Source: Xenorhabdus indica (GTDB lineage Bacteria > Pseudomonadota > Gammaproteobacteria > Enterobacterales > Enterobacteriaceae). Taken from it: a DNA stretch of 64,000 bases. The notes under the pieces were generated by a model. It saw nothing but the letters and a program-made list of their open reading frames with translations. It did no database searches and was not told the origin of the DNA. Where the stretch lies: NCBI RefSeq assembly GCF_014467235.1, contig NZ_NKHP01000010.1, forward strand, positions 62,001-126,000. The letters run 5' to 3'. Positions 51,512 to 62,142 of this stretch are shown in pieces. Both the position numbers and the translations under genes were made by a program. Numbering within the stretch: position 1 is the stretch's first letter; the number at the start of each line of letters is the position of its first letter.

Positions 51512-52063
51512 ATGACCGCTAACGCACAAAAACTGCAATTTATTAAAGATAGTATTGAAACAATACCTGATTATCCCAAAGCAGGCATACTTTTCCGTGA
51601 TATTACTACGCTATTGGATAATCCTGCTGCATACCAGGCGACGATTGATTTATTGGTCGCTCATTTTGAGGGAAAAGGTATCACCAAAATTGTCGGTACT
51701 GAAGCGCGTGGTTTTTTGTTTGGAGCACCTGTAGCACTGCGTTTGGGAGTGGGGTTTGTTCCTGTCCGTAAAAAAGGAAAATTACCCAGAGAAATATTAA
51801 GTGAAACTTATGATCTGGAATATGGCACTGATACATTAGAAATTCATAAAGACAGTATCAACGCCGAAGATAAAGTTCTCGTTATTGATGACCTGCTTGC
51901 AACTGGTGGTACAATCGAAGCAACAGTTCGCTTAATCCGCCGTCTTGGTGGCGAGGTTTCTGAAGCAGCTTTTATCATTGGCTTACCTGATTTGGGTGGT
52001 GCAGAGCGTTTGAAAAATCAGGGTGTTGACAGCTACATTCTCGTCGAGTTTCCTGGACACTGA
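51512..52063 (+). CDS. apt: Adenine phosphoribosyltransferase
   Basis: Apt salvages adenine to AMP with PRPP. The 183-residue product has the PRPP-binding loop [13 protein letters not shown], the flexible hood [25 protein letters not shown], and the N-terminal [16 protein letters not shown] signature. Length equals E. coli Apt. A 208-base gap separates it from divergent priC. It is followed by dnaX, with a hairpin in the gap. Confidence 0.97.
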   Translation: MTANAQKLQFIKDSIETIPDYPKAGILFRDITTLLDNPAAYQATIDLLVAHFEGKGITKIVGTEARGFLFGAPVALRLGVGFVPVRKKGKLPREILSETYDLEYGTDTLEIHKDSINAEDKVLVIDDLLATGGTIEATVRLIRRLGGEVSEAAFIIGLPDLGGAERLKNQGVDSYILVEFPGH

Positions 52064-52092
52064 TTGTTCTGATTTTTGTATAATTGATACTT

Positions 52093-52118
52093 CAGCCTCG
52101 CCGTCCATGGTGAGGCTG
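52093..52118 (+). terminator. Hairpin between apt and dnaX
   Basis: CAGCCTCGCC/GGTGAGGCTG, a 10-bp stem with one G-U and a 6-base loop, no U tract. It may attenuate read-through or structure the dnaX leader. Confidence 0.5.
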
Positions 52119-52160
52119 TGCTAGCATAATAGACAGTCGTGTTCAATCTCCTCGGTATTC

Positions 52161-54194
52161 ATGAGCTATCAGGTACTTGCCCGTAAGTGGCGCCCACAAA
52201 TATTTTCTGATGTGATTGGTCAGCAACATGTGTTGACTGCATTGGCTAATGGTCTTGAACACCAGCGCCTCCATCATGCTTATCTTTTTTCCGGCACTCG
52301 TGGTGTGGGAAAAACAACTATTGCGCGTCTGTTAGCAAAGGGGCTGAATTGTGAAACAGGTATCACAAAAACCCCTTGTGGTCAGTGTACAAACTGCCTT
52401 GAAATTGAGCAGGGACGATTTGTTGATCTGATAGAAATTGACGCTGCTTCGCGAACAAAAGTAGAAGATACTCGTGAATTGCTGGATAACGTGCAGTATG
52501 CGCCTGCCAGAGGGCGTTTCAAAGTTTATCTTATTGACGAAGTTCACATGCTGTCACGTCATAGCTTCAATGCCTTACTCAAGACATTGGAAGAACCGCC
52601 AGAACATGTGAAATTTCTGTTGGCAACGACTGATCCGCAGAAATTGCCGGTAACTATTCTTTCACGTTGTTTGCAATTTCATTTGAAGGCACTGGATGTT
52701 AATCAAATCAGTGGCCAATTGGAGCATGTACTTAAGGCCGAACAAATAGAGAGCGAAGCTCGGGCCCGTCAGCTATTGGCTCGTGCGGCGGATGGCAGTA
52801 TGCGTGATGCATTAAGTCTGGCCGATCAGGCCATTGCTCTCGGTGGAGGAAAACTGACAGCAGAGATTGTCAGCCAGATGCTAGGCACGCTGGATGATGA
52901 ACAGCCTCTGGAAATGATAGAAGCGCTAGTTCGTGCTGATGGGCAGGTGCTTATGGCTCTGGTTGATCAGGTTGCAGCACGTGGTATGGATTGGGAAAAT
53001 CTCCTGGTCGAGATGTTATCGTTGTTACATCGCATAGCCATGATCCAATTGCTGCCTCAGCGATCAGATATAGAATCGTCTTCAACAGAAGGGCGTTTGC
53101 GATTGCTGGCGAAATCAATTTCACCTAGCGATTTACAACTCTATTACCAGGCTTTATTGGTTGGTCGTAAAGATCTCCCCTATGCGCCGGAGCGTAGAAT
53201 GGGAGTTGAAATGGCATTATTGCGTGCTTTGGCGTTTCATCCCAAAACAGTTATTGAGGAAATGCCGGAATCCCATAATGTAGAAATGCCTACTGCATCG
53301 GCTATTGCAGCATCAACACCTGCACAGCAGCGTCTTATAGCTCAATCCAAACTTAATAATTCTGGGCAAAATAATTCTGTACCTGACCATATTGTGCCTG
53401 ACAATCATGTTGTCCCTGACAATATTGTCAGCAAAAAATCTACTGAACAAAAAATGCCTCAGACATCAGAGGCAGAATCGGTAGCTGACAGTCCGACAGC
53501 AAAATTACTGCAAGCGAGGAATCTGCTTTCTCGCCAAGGAAACGATCCTCCAAAAAAGGCTGAGCCGGCAGCGTCTGTGAAGGCGAAGTCGGCAAGTTCG
53601 GCATTGGAGCGATTGGTTACGGTGGCTGAACAGCGGCCGCAATCTTTTATTCCCGAGGCGCGGGAATCTAAACTTGTAAAACAAGAAGCTTATCGCTGGC
53701 GCGCTAAAAATATTGAAAAAAAACCAGTTGCTACAACACCAAAAGCGATCAAATCAGCGCTTGAATATGAAAAGACACCAGAATTGGTGGAAAAGTTGGC
53801 TGTTGAATCTAAGCAAAGAGATCCATGGACCGCTGAAATTGATAACTTAAATATTCCAAAACTGGTTCAACAGGTGGCATTGAATGCATTTAAAGAGCAG
53901 ATTAACGAAAGCCAGTTCTGCCTTCATTTACGTTCAAAACAACGTCATCTTAATTCAGCATCAGCACAGAAAACGTTAACTGAAGCATTGAGTGAATTAC
54001 ATGGTAAACCTATTGAACTCAGTATCATTGAAGATGATAATCCAGCGGTAAAAACACCGTTGGAGTGGCGACAAGCGATTTATGAAGAAAAATTGGCACA
54101 AGCTCGCCAATCCATTATTTCGGATAGAACGATTCAAACACTTCAGCAGTTATTCGATGCAGAATTGGATGAAGAAAGTATCCGGCCTGTTTAA
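52161..54194 (+). CDS. dnaX: DNA polymerase III subunits tau (full) and gamma (frameshift)
   Basis: DnaX makes the clamp loader core. The 677-residue tau has the AAA+ ATPase (Walker [10 protein letters not shown] near 45), a zinc site of Cys64, Cys73, Cys76 and Cys79, Walker B LIDEVHML and the SRC motif (SRCLQFHLK). A C-terminal region binds DnaB and polymerase alpha. A -1 frameshift signal at 53552 would yield a 467-residue gamma. The linker before it (about residues 406-424) carries three V-P-D-x units, making both forms longer than in E. coli. First gene of dnaX-ybaB-recR. Confidence 0.97.
   Translation: MSYQVLARKWRPQIFSDVIGQQHVLTALANGLEHQRLHHAYLFSGTRGVGKTTIARLLAKGLNCETGITKTPCGQCTNCLEIEQGRFVDLIEIDAASRTKVEDTRELLDNVQYAPARGRFKVYLIDEVHMLSRHSFNALLKTLEEPPEHVKFLLATTDPQKLPVTILSRCLQFHLKALDVNQISGQLEHVLKAEQIESEARARQLLARAADGSMRDALSLADQAIALGGGKLTAEIVSQMLGTLDDEQPLEMIEALVRADGQVLMALVDQVAARGMDWENLLVEMLSLLHRIAMIQLLPQRSDIESSSTEGRLRLLAKSISPSDLQLYYQALLVGRKDLPYAPERRMGVEMALLRALAFHPKTVIEEMPESHNVEMPTASAIAASTPAQQRLIAQSKLNNSGQNNSVPDHIVPDNHVVPDNIVSKKSTEQKMPQTSEAESVADSPTAKLLQARNLLSRQGNDPPKKAEPAASVKAKSASSALERLVTVAEQRPQSFIPEARESKLVKQEAYRWRAKNIEKKPVATTPKAIKSALEYEKTPELVEKLAVESKQRDPWTAEIDNLNIPKLVQQVALNAFKEQINESQFCLHLRSKQRHLNSASAQKTLTEALSELHGKPIELSIIEDDNPAVKTPLEWRQAIYEEKLAQARQSIISDRTIQTLQQLFDAELDEESIRPV
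53552..53563 (+). other. Programmed -1 frameshift site in dnaX
   Basis: The slippery heptamer A-AAA-AAG is in the correct phase (first A is the third base of a CCA codon). After slipping, the ribosome reads GGC then TGA (53561-53563). An AAGGA Shine-Dalgarno-like motif (53536-53540) lies 11 bases upstream, the position of the E. coli stimulator. A downstream hairpin is less clear than in E. coli. Confidence 0.85.
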
Positions 54195-54241
54195 CCCCGC
54201 AGTGTGTATTTATACTGTGTCTACAGCAAAGAGAGAAAATT

Positions 54242-54571
54242 ATGTTTGGTAAAGGTGGTTTGGGCAATTTGATGAAACAGGCCCAGCAGATGCAAGAAAA
54301 AATGCAGAAAATGCAGGAAGAAATTGCAAATCTGGAAGTGACCGGTGAATCTGGTGCTGGTCTGGTGAAAGTTACCATTAATGGTGCACATAACTGCCGT
54401 CGAATCGAAATCGATCCAAGCCTGATGGATGATGATAAGGATATGTTGGAAGATTTGATTGCTGCGGCATTCAATGATGCGGCCCGCCGTATTGAAGAAA
54501 CTCAAAAAGAAAAAATGGCCAGTGTTTCCAGTGGAATGCAATTGCCACCTGGCTTTAAGATGCCTTTCTGA
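54242..54571 (+). CDS. ybaB: Nucleoid-associated protein YbaB/EbfC
   Basis: YbaB forms a tweezer-like dimer that binds DNA. The 109-residue product starts [45 protein letters not shown], has the core [16 protein letters not shown], and ends [11 protein letters not shown]. It lies 47 bases after dnaX and overlaps recR by one base (TGATG), the conserved dnaX-ybaB-recR arrangement. Confidence 0.97.
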   Translation: MFGKGGLGNLMKQAQQMQEKMQKMQEEIANLEVTGESGAGLVKVTINGAHNCRRIEIDPSLMDDDKDMLEDLIAAAFNDAARRIEETQKEKMASVSSGMQLPPGFKMPF

Positions 54572-55179
54572 TGCAAACCAGTCCTCTTCTTGAATCCTTG
54601 ATGGAAGCATTGCGTTGCTTACCGGGCGTAGGTCCTAAATCGGCACAACGAATGGCGTTTCATCTTTTACAACGGGATCGCAGTGGCGGTATGCGGCTTG
54701 CGCAAGCATTGACGCGCGCCATGTCTGAAATTGGTCATTGTCAGGACTGCCGGACATTTACAGAGCAGGAACAATGCACAATTTGTGCCAATCCCCGTCG
54801 CCAGCAAAATGGTCAAATCTGCGTGGTGGAAAGCCCCGCGGATATCCACGCAATTGAACAGACCGGTCAATTTGCAGGGCGTTATTTTGTCCTTATGGGG
54901 CATTTATCGCCGTTGGATGGTATTGGTCCAATGGATATTGGGTTGGATCGCTTGGAAGAGCGTTTGTCTTCTGAAACTCTGTCAGAAATTATTCTGGCAA
55001 CCAACCCGACTGTCGAAGGAGAGGCAACGGCAAACTATATTGCGGAAATGTGCTCACAATATGGTGTGACTGCCAGTCGTATTGCTCATGGTGTTCCCGT
55101 TGGGGGGGAACTCGAAATGGTAGATGGAACAACACTGTCCCATTCTCTTGCTGGCCGACAGAAAATTACTGATTTGTGA
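54571..55179 (+). CDS. recR: Recombination mediator RecR
   Basis: RecR, with RecF and RecO, loads RecA on SSB-coated gaps. The 202-residue product has an N-terminal helix-hairpin-helix ([17 protein letters not shown]), a four-cysteine zinc finger ([16 protein letters not shown]), a Toprim domain ([38 protein letters not shown]), and a Walker-B-like C-terminus. Its start overlaps the ybaB stop. A hairpin (55216-55239, GGTGGTGTT/AACGCCACC) lies downstream. Confidence 0.97.
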   Translation: MQTSPLLESLMEALRCLPGVGPKSAQRMAFHLLQRDRSGGMRLAQALTRAMSEIGHCQDCRTFTEQEQCTICANPRRQQNGQICVVESPADIHAIEQTGQFAGRYFVLMGHLSPLDGIGPMDIGLDRLEERLSSETLSEIILATNPTVEGEATANYIAEMCSQYGVTASRIAHGVPVGGELEMVDGTTLSHSLAGRQKITDL

Positions 55180-55314
55180 TTGCTCTCTCATTATTTTTAA
55201 TGGGAAATTCCAATGGGTGGTGTTGCAGAGAACGCCACCATCCATAATGCTTTATTTAACTTATTGTTTTTACTGAGTTATATAATTAATTTCACATTCT
55301 TCTTGTTATCTGAG

Positions 55315-55343
55315 CTTGAAACTTTCAGGTTTTATCCCCATCT
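55315..55343 (+). promoter_or_regulatory. Sigma32 heat-shock promoter of htpG
   Basis: CTTGAAA, 14 bases, CCCCATCT: a perfect match to the sigma32 consensus, about 55 bases upstream of the htpG start codon. Confidence 0.93.
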
Positions 55344-55397
55344 GATTACCATCTTCCGATTTTACATATCTGAACTGGATTTAGATTGAGGTAATAA

Positions 55398-57293
55398 ATG
55401 AGCATGAAAGATCAGGAAACCCGTGGATTTCAGTCTGAAGTTAAACAATTATTGCAGTTGATGATCCACTCTCTCTATTCCAATAAAGAAATTTTTCTCC
55501 GTGAACTGATTTCAAACGCATCAGATGCTGCTGATAAATTACGCTTTCGAGCATTATCTGCGCCTGAATTGTACGAGAATGATGCTGAGCTACGTGTTCG
55601 TCTGGCTTTAGATCAAGAGAAGAAAACTATCACCATTAGCGATAATGGTATTGGTATGACCCGTGATGAAGTGATCGATAATCTGGGAACGATTGCAAAA
55701 TCCGGTACTAAGGCATTTCTTGAATCTATCGGCTCTGACCAGGCTAAAGATAGCCAGTTGATTGGACAATTTGGTGTTGGTTTTTATTCTTCCTTTATTG
55801 TTGCTGATAAAGTGACCGTACGTACCCGTGCAGCAGGTGCGAAGGCAGAACAAGGTGTATTCTGGGAATCGACCGGTGAAGGTGATTACACAGTTGCAGA
55901 TATTGAAAAGACAGATCGTGGTACAGAAATTACCTTGCATCTGCGCGAGGGGGAAAACGAGTTCCTTAACGACTGGCGTCTACGTTCTATCATTGGCAAA
56001 TACTCTGATCACATTGCTTTACCTGTTGAAATTGAAACCCAAACTAAAAACGAAGAAGACGATTCAGTTACTGTCGCATGGGAAAAAATCAATAAAGCTC
56101 AAGCCTTGTGGACTCGTGGTAAAGCTGAAATCAGCGATGATGAGTATAAAGAATTCTATAAACATATCTCCCATGATTTCGCTGATCCTCTAAGCTGGAG
56201 CCACAATCGTGTTGAAGGTAAGCAGGAATACACCAGCTTACTGTATATCCCTTCTCAAGCTCCGTGGGATTTGTGGAACCGTGAACATAAACATGGTTTG
56301 AAACTGTATGTGCAGCGTGTATTCATCATGGATGAAGCTGAACAATTCATGCCAAATTATCTGCGTTTTGTCCGTGGCCTAATTGATTCTAACGATCTGC
56401 CATTGAACGTTTCCCGTGAAATTCTGCAAGATAGTTCCATCACCCGTAATCTGCGTAGTGCATTGACTAAACGCGTATTGCAAATGCTGGATAAACTGGC
56501 AAAAGATGACGCAGAGAAATACCAAACTTTCTGGCAGCAGTTTGGTCTGGTGTTGAAAGAAGGCCCCGCTGAAGATGGTGGAAACAGAGAAGCTATCGCT
56601 AAGTTACTGCGTTTTGCCACCACTCACAATGACAGCTCTTCACAAACTGTTTCTCTGGAAGAATACGTTAGCCGCATGGCTGAAGGTCAGGAGAAGATTT
56701 ACTACATTACGGCTGATAGTTATGCTGCGGCGAAGAATAGCCCACATCTGGAACTGTTCCGTAAGAAAGGCATTGAAGTTCTGTTGTTGTCCGACCGCAT
56801 CGATGAATGGATGATGAGCTATCTGACTGAGTTCGATGGTAAATCATTCCAATCAGTCAGTAAGGCTGATGAATCCCTTGATAAACTGGCTGATGAGAAC
56901 AAAGCCGAGCAGGAAGAAGAAGATAAAAAACTAGAACCATTCGTTGAACGCGTGAAGACACTGCTTGGTGAGCGTGTGAAAGAAGTTAAATTGACTCATC
57001 GATTGACTGATACTCCGGCGATAGTCACCACCGATGCCAACGGAATGACGACTCAAATGGCAAAACTGTTTGCAGCAGCAGGTCAGTCAGTGCCAGAAGT
57101 TAGTTATAATTTTGAACTGAACCCGGAGCATAACCTGGTGAAAAGAGCGGCTGACATTCAGGATGATACTCAGTTTGCTGACTGGATAGAATTATTGCTG
57201 GATCAGGCATTGTTTGCCGAACGTGGCACATTGGAAGATCCAAACCAATTCATTCGTCGTATGAATCAATTATTATCCGCTGAACAAGCATAA
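55398..57293 (+). CDS. htpG: Chaperone HtpG (Hsp90)
   Basis: HtpG is the bacterial Hsp90, an ATP-driven dimeric chaperone. The 631-residue product has the GHKL ATPase domain with [16 protein letters not shown] and GQFGVGFYS motifs, the middle domain with [19 protein letters not shown] (catalytic Arg region), and a C-terminal dimerisation domain. The first ATG is chosen (GAGG six bases upstream); a second ATG two codons on matches the E. coli start. Preceded by a perfect sigma32 promoter. Confidence 0.97.
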   Translation: MSMKDQETRGFQSEVKQLLQLMIHSLYSNKEIFLRELISNASDAADKLRFRALSAPELYENDAELRVRLALDQEKKTITISDNGIGMTRDEVIDNLGTIAKSGTKAFLESIGSDQAKDSQLIGQFGVGFYSSFIVADKVTVRTRAAGAKAEQGVFWESTGEGDYTVADIEKTDRGTEITLHLREGENEFLNDWRLRSIIGKYSDHIALPVEIETQTKNEEDDSVTVAWEKINKAQALWTRGKAEISDDEYKEFYKHISHDFADPLSWSHNRVEGKQEYTSLLYIPSQAPWDLWNREHKHGLKLYVQRVFIMDEAEQFMPNYLRFVRGLIDSNDLPLNVSREILQDSSITRNLRSALTKRVLQMLDKLAKDDAEKYQTFWQQFGLVLKEGPAEDGGNREAIAKLLRFATTHNDSSSQTVSLEEYVSRMAEGQEKIYYITADSYAAAKNSPHLELFRKKGIEVLLLSDRIDEWMMSYLTEFDGKSFQSVSKADESLDKLADENKAEQEEEDKKLEPFVERVKTLLGERVKEVKLTHRLTDTPAIVTTDANGMTTQMAKLFAAAGQSVPEVSYNFELNPEHNLVKRAADIQDDTQFADWIELLLDQALFAERGTLEDPNQFIRRMNQLLSAEQA

Positions 57294-57311
57294 TTTCATT
57301 GAAATTATGGC

Positions 57312-57356
57312 AATAAACCACGCTTCAACCGAAAATTGAGCGTGGTTTATTTTTTG
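57312..57356 (+). terminator. Terminator of htpG
   Basis: A 13-bp stem AATAAACCACGCT/AGCGTGGTTTATT followed by a T run. Confidence 0.92.
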
Positions 57357-57388
57357 ATTAATGCGAAAACGTTTACCTGTTTTCTTGA

Positions 57389-58111
<723 letters not shown>

Positions 58112-58156
58112 TTATACAGTCGGTTCTTGATTCATTTTAATTCTAAACAGTTAGAG

Positions 58157-58185
58157 CAGGCGGTGTGAATGCCGCCTGACTTTTA
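58157..58185 (+). terminator. Terminator of adk
   Basis: CAGGCGG/CCGCCTG, a 7-bp GC-rich stem with an 8-base loop, followed by ACTTTTAC. Confidence 0.75.
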
Positions 58186-58283
58186 CCTCACATACCATGA
58201 AACTCTCGCTCCATAAAATGTAATATGTGACTATCATAGTGTTTTATTTTTGATTACCAGTCATTTTGATGGAGTGTTGAGGA

Positions 58284-59249
58284 ATGAGTAATCGCAATTA
58301 TGGTGTTATATTGGTCAATCTTGGCACGCCAGATGAGCCTACACCAGCAGCAATCAGACGTTATTTGGCGAAATTCCTAAGTGACCGACGGGTGGTAGAT
58401 ATCCCTGCGTTGATTTGGAAGCCATTCTTACACGGTGTTATTCTTCCCTTCCGTTCTTCCCGTGTCGCTAAACTATACGAGGAAATCTGGACAGAAGAGG
58501 GCTCTCCTTTACTGGCTTATAGTATTCGCCAACAAAAACGATTGAGTGAAAAGCTGGGTAATATTCCTGTGGTTCTGGGGATGACTTATGGCTCACCTTC
58601 TTTACCTCAGGCAGTAGATACTTTGTTACAGCAAGGTATTGATCATTTCATCATACTTCCTCTTTATCCCCAATATTCCAGTACAACATCGGCAGCTGTA
58701 TTTGACAGTATCAGCAAAATATTGCAGGGATATCGTACCATTCCTCATTTGAATTTTATCCGTGGTTATGCAAGGCACCCTGCTTACATTGCTGCGCTGA
58801 AGGAAACAGTAGAGCAAAGTTTTGAAAAGCATGGTCAGCCCGACCGCCTTATTCTTTCTTACCATGGCATTCCTGAACGTTTAGTTAAGATGGGGGATAT
58901 TTATCCAAAAGATTGCCTGGCAACAACTGAGTTTTTGTCGCAAGTGTTGGATTATCCGGCAGATAGAATTATGATGACCTACCAATCACGTTTTGGTCGT
59001 TTGCCATGGTTAACCCCCTTCACGGATAAGACAATGGCATCGCTGCCAAAACAAGGTGTAAAACATGTTCAGGTACTATGTCCGGGGTTTGCATCTGATT
59101 GTCTTGAGACATTGGAAGAAATTAAGCAACAGAATAAAGTTGTTTTTTTGGGCGCAGGTGGAAAAAAGTTTGAATATATACCTGCACTTAACGATAATGA
59201 GGCACACATTTCGCTGTTCGAGCAATTGGTCAATAACATCGCCAGATAA
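58284..59249 (+). CDS. hemH: Ferrochelatase
   Basis: HemH inserts ferrous iron into protoporphyrin IX, the last step of haem b synthesis. The 321-residue product has the N-terminal [22 protein letters not shown], the catalytic His region [17 protein letters not shown], and the C-terminal [16 protein letters not shown] with the conserved Glu. No [2Fe-2S] extension is present, as usual in enterobacteria. RBS TGAGGA precedes the ATG. Confidence 0.97.
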   Translation: MSNRNYGVILVNLGTPDEPTPAAIRRYLAKFLSDRRVVDIPALIWKPFLHGVILPFRSSRVAKLYEEIWTEEGSPLLAYSIRQQKRLSEKLGNIPVVLGMTYGSPSLPQAVDTLLQQGIDHFIILPLYPQYSSTTSAAVFDSISKILQGYRTIPHLNFIRGYARHPAYIAALKETVEQSFEKHGQPDRLILSYHGIPERLVKMGDIYPKDCLATTEFLSQVLDYPADRIMMTYQSRFGRLPWLTPFTDKTMASLPKQGVKHVQVLCPGFASDCLETLEEIKQQNKVVFLGAGGKKFEYIPALNDNEAHISLFEQLVNNIAR

Positions 59250-59466
59250 TGAATTGTTGGCAATCATGGATTGTTATCGAACTCCATGTTGGCAAGACCT
59301 TAGTAGATACGGATATTTTTGCCTATAGTTAACCAGCATATGTTTTGCGAGTTGTGTGATTTTTTAAGGATATTGCTTCAAAATCAACGAATTCCGTGAG
59401 TATGGAGTAGAAACTCGGCGGGCAACAATTGAGAAGCAAAATTATTTTGGATTGGAAATGTAGATA

Positions 59467-60576
59467 ATGAGTAATAAACCAGTTAAGCACGCAGATTTTT
59501 ATGAGGGGCATGCAGATTATCATTCAAGGCAAGAAGATGAAATTGATCTGTTTGAATTGTTCTCCGTAATTTTTCAATCAAAATATTTGATTATTGCAGT
59601 ATCCTTTGTATTTGCCGTCATTGGCTTTGGTGTTGCATCATTCTTGCCACAAAAATGGACCAGTACGGCTGCGGTGGTGCAACCAGGGCTGGAAGAGTTT
59701 CAGCCATTAAAGAACGCATTAACAGAGTTGCATGTTCTTAATCTCGAATCAAACCTGACAGAAGAATCGTTATATAAGCGTTTTGTTGAAAACTATAATT
59801 CACGTGTATTACGTGAAGAATATTTGGTGGATACTGATTATTTCAAAGCACTGCTTGCTAATAAAGATGAAATTACTGCCCAGAGCAAAAGAAGTTTGAT
59901 CGAACAGATTGTAAATAAAAATATTTCCTCTTCCGTGCCTAAAAAAGATAAAGATGACGAGTTTTATGAAACAACGCTCTCTTTTAGTGCCGGTACGGCG
60001 GAAGATTCTTACAAACTGTTATCTGGCTATATCAAATTTGTCTCCGCAGTTGTGCGGGATCAGGTGAAAGATGAACTGAACGATACAGTGCGTCAGAAGC
60101 TGGCTTACTCGAAAAAACTCTATGAGATTGATTTAGCCCGTATCACAAATATGCGTGCTACGGATATTGAACGATTGAAGTATGCGATTTCCATCGCCAA
60201 CTCTGCGGGTATCAAAAAACCGGTCTCTAATGGTGGTGCTATCATTAAGGATGATCCCGATTATTCAATTGCATTAGGTTCCGATGCGTTGCAACGAAAG
60301 TTGCAGATTACTGAAGGAATTACCGATTCAACAACGATAGATGCAGATTTGCGTAACCGTCTTTTGTATATCAAAAATCTGGAAACTGTCAATATTGATA
60401 AACTTGATTTCCAGCCATTCAGATATATGCAGGAGCCTTATGAGCCAACCACGAAAGATTCACCTAAACGTCTGTTGATTCTGGTTGGTGCTGGTTTTAT
60501 TGGCTTTATTCTGTCCATTATGTTTGTCCTGATGCGCCATACGGCGCGTAGCCGTCAGAAGCAGCAGACAGCTTAA
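59467..60576 (+). CDS. wzz: Wzz/FepE-family O-antigen chain-length determinant
   Basis: A 369-residue polysaccharide co-polymerase class 1 protein: N-terminal cytoplasmic tail with EIDLFELFSVIFQSKYLII, first membrane helix about 38-58, a long periplasmic coiled-coil-rich domain, and a second helix about 331-351 preceded by the Pro-rich motif EPYEPTTKDSPKRLL. Wzz sets O-antigen length together with the Wzy polymerase. No other O-antigen gene lies nearby. In Yersinia the O-antigen cluster, including wzz, sits between hemH and gsk, so this gene may be what remains of that locus. Confidence 0.87.
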   Translation: MSNKPVKHADFYEGHADYHSRQEDEIDLFELFSVIFQSKYLIIAVSFVFAVIGFGVASFLPQKWTSTAAVVQPGLEEFQPLKNALTELHVLNLESNLTEESLYKRFVENYNSRVLREEYLVDTDYFKALLANKDEITAQSKRSLIEQIVNKNISSSVPKKDKDDEFYETTLSFSAGTAEDSYKLLSGYIKFVSAVVRDQVKDELNDTVRQKLAYSKKLYEIDLARITNMRATDIERLKYAISIANSAGIKKPVSNGGAIIKDDPDYSIALGSDALQRKLQITEGITDSTTIDADLRNRLLYIKNLETVNIDKLDFQPFRYMQEPYEPTTKDSPKRLLILVGAGFIGFILSIMFVLMRHTARSRQKQQTA

Positions 60577-60627
60577 TATATTTTATAAGCTGATGCCTTG
60601 TTAGAGGCTGATAATCATTGTAATTTT

Positions 60628-60668
60628 AGCGGCCAATGTTGTAATAACATTGGCCGCTTTTCTTTTAT
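60628..60668 (+). terminator. Terminator of wzz
   Basis: A perfect 13-bp stem AGCGGCCAATGTT/AACATTGGCCGCT with a 5-base loop, followed by TTTTCTTTT. Confidence 0.93.
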
Positions 60669-60773
60669 GGATACCATTTATGAACACCCGGTTTTTTTGT
60701 TTCGCTGTGGTATTGTGCCAAACGGGATTATGCTAATATGCCGCATGTTTTGGCTCTATAGCAGCAATCAACT

Positions 60774-62084
60774 ATGAAATTCCCCGGTAAGCGTAAATCT
60801 AAACACTATTTTCCTGTCAGCCTCAAAGATCCTCTACTCCAGCCCATCAAAGAGATGATGGATACTGAAAGTAATCGAGCCTATATTGTTGGTATTGACC
60901 AAATATTGGTAGATATTGAAGCAAAAGTGGATGAAAGTTTTATTCAACGTTATAACCTGAGCCAAGGGCATTCACTAGTCATTGAGGATGATGTGGCTGA
61001 GGCACTCTACAATGAGTTAGCAGAAAATAACTTGATTAGCCATGAGTTTGCAGGTGGAACTATCGGTAATACTTTGCACAATTACTCTGTTTTAGCGGAT
61101 GATAAATCCGTATTGCTTGGTACTATGTGTAATAACATCCAAATCGGCAGTTATGCCTATTGCTATCTCTGCAATACTTCCAGTCGTATGGATTTAAATC
61201 ATCTTCAGGGCGTTGATGGTCCAATTGGTCGTTGTTTCACTTTAATAACTGAAAATGGTGAAAGAACATTCGCTATCAGCCCAGGACTAATGAATCAACT
61301 CAGTCCAGAAAATATTCCTGAACATATTATTGCTGAAGCATCGGCGTTGGTCATTACAGCCTATTTGGTACGTTGTAAGCCAGGTGAACCTATGCCGGAA
61401 GCGACGATGAAAGCCATCGAATATGCGAAAAAGTATAATGTCCCTGTTGTACTGACATTAGGAACTAAATACGTCATTGCTGATGATCCTCAATGGTGGC
61501 GTGATTTCCTGTCAGAGCACGTTTCTGTAGTAGCTATGAATGAGGATGAAGCTCAGGAACTGACTGGTTTTAGTGATCCCCTGCTGGCGGCAGATAGAGT
61601 ATTGAATTGGGTGGATCTTGTATTGTGTACTGCCGGACCGGCCGGATTGTATATGGCGGGTTACACTGAAGAAGAGCATAAGCGTCAGACTTCACATCCA
61701 TTATTGCCGGGCGCAATTGCTGAGTTTAATCGTTTTGAGTTTAGCCGCGCGATGCGTCAGGCTGATTGCCAGAATCCAATGCGGATCTATTCTCATATTG
61801 AGCCATATATGGGAGGGCCTGAGAAGATTATGAACACTAATGGGGCAGGAGATGGTGCACTGTCTGCGTTGCTGCATGATATTACGGCCAATAGTTATCA
61901 CCGCATGAATGTCCCGAATTCCAGCAAACATATGCGCTCTTACTTGACATATTCTTCTTTAGCTCAGGTATGTAAGTATGCGAACAGAGTGAGTTATCAG
62001 GTATTGAGCCAGCATGCTCCGCGCTTGACTCGTGGATTACCAGAAAAAGAAGATAGCCTGGAAGAAGCGTACTGGGAACGTTGA
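60774..62084 (+). CDS. gsk: Inosine-guanosine kinase
   Basis: Gsk phosphorylates inosine and guanosine in purine salvage. The 436-residue product is a PfkB/ribokinase-family enzyme: substrate region FAGGTIGNTLHNYSVLAD, and the C-terminal ATP/anion-hole motif NTNGAGDGALSALLHD with the catalytic Asp. The N-terminus MKFPGKRKSKHYFPVS matches E. coli. It is convergent with ybaL as in E. coli; aes, which precedes gsk in E. coli, is replaced by wzz here. Confidence 0.96.
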   Translation: MKFPGKRKSKHYFPVSLKDPLLQPIKEMMDTESNRAYIVGIDQILVDIEAKVDESFIQRYNLSQGHSLVIEDDVAEALYNELAENNLISHEFAGGTIGNTLHNYSVLADDKSVLLGTMCNNIQIGSYAYCYLCNTSSRMDLNHLQGVDGPIGRCFTLITENGERTFAISPGLMNQLSPENIPEHIIAEASALVITAYLVRCKPGEPMPEATMKAIEYAKKYNVPVVLTLGTKYVIADDPQWWRDFLSEHVSVVAMNEDEAQELTGFSDPLLAADRVLNWVDLVLCTAGPAGLYMAGYTEEEHKRQTSHPLLPGAIAEFNRFEFSRAMRQADCQNPMRIYSHIEPYMGGPEKIMNTNGAGDGALSALLHDITANSYHRMNVPNSSKHMRSYLTYSSLAQVCKYANRVSYQVLSQHAPRLTRGLPEKEDSLEEAYWER

Positions 62085-62097
62085 CAATTATTGTTCG

Positions 62098-62129
62098 GGA
62101 GTATCCCGTTAGTTTTATCGGGATACTCC
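62098..62129. terminator. Hairpin between convergent gsk and ybaL
   Basis: A perfect 11-bp stem GGAGTATCCCG/CGGGATACTCC with a 10-base loop in the 58-base convergent gap. No U tract on either side. Confidence 0.65.
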
Positions 62130-62142
62130 ATATCGCTAATAG

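Noticed and set aside
59250..59466. JUMPstart/ops element upstream of wzz
   Set aside because: Looked for GGCGGTAGCG-type sequence expected before RfaH-controlled O-antigen operons; not present.
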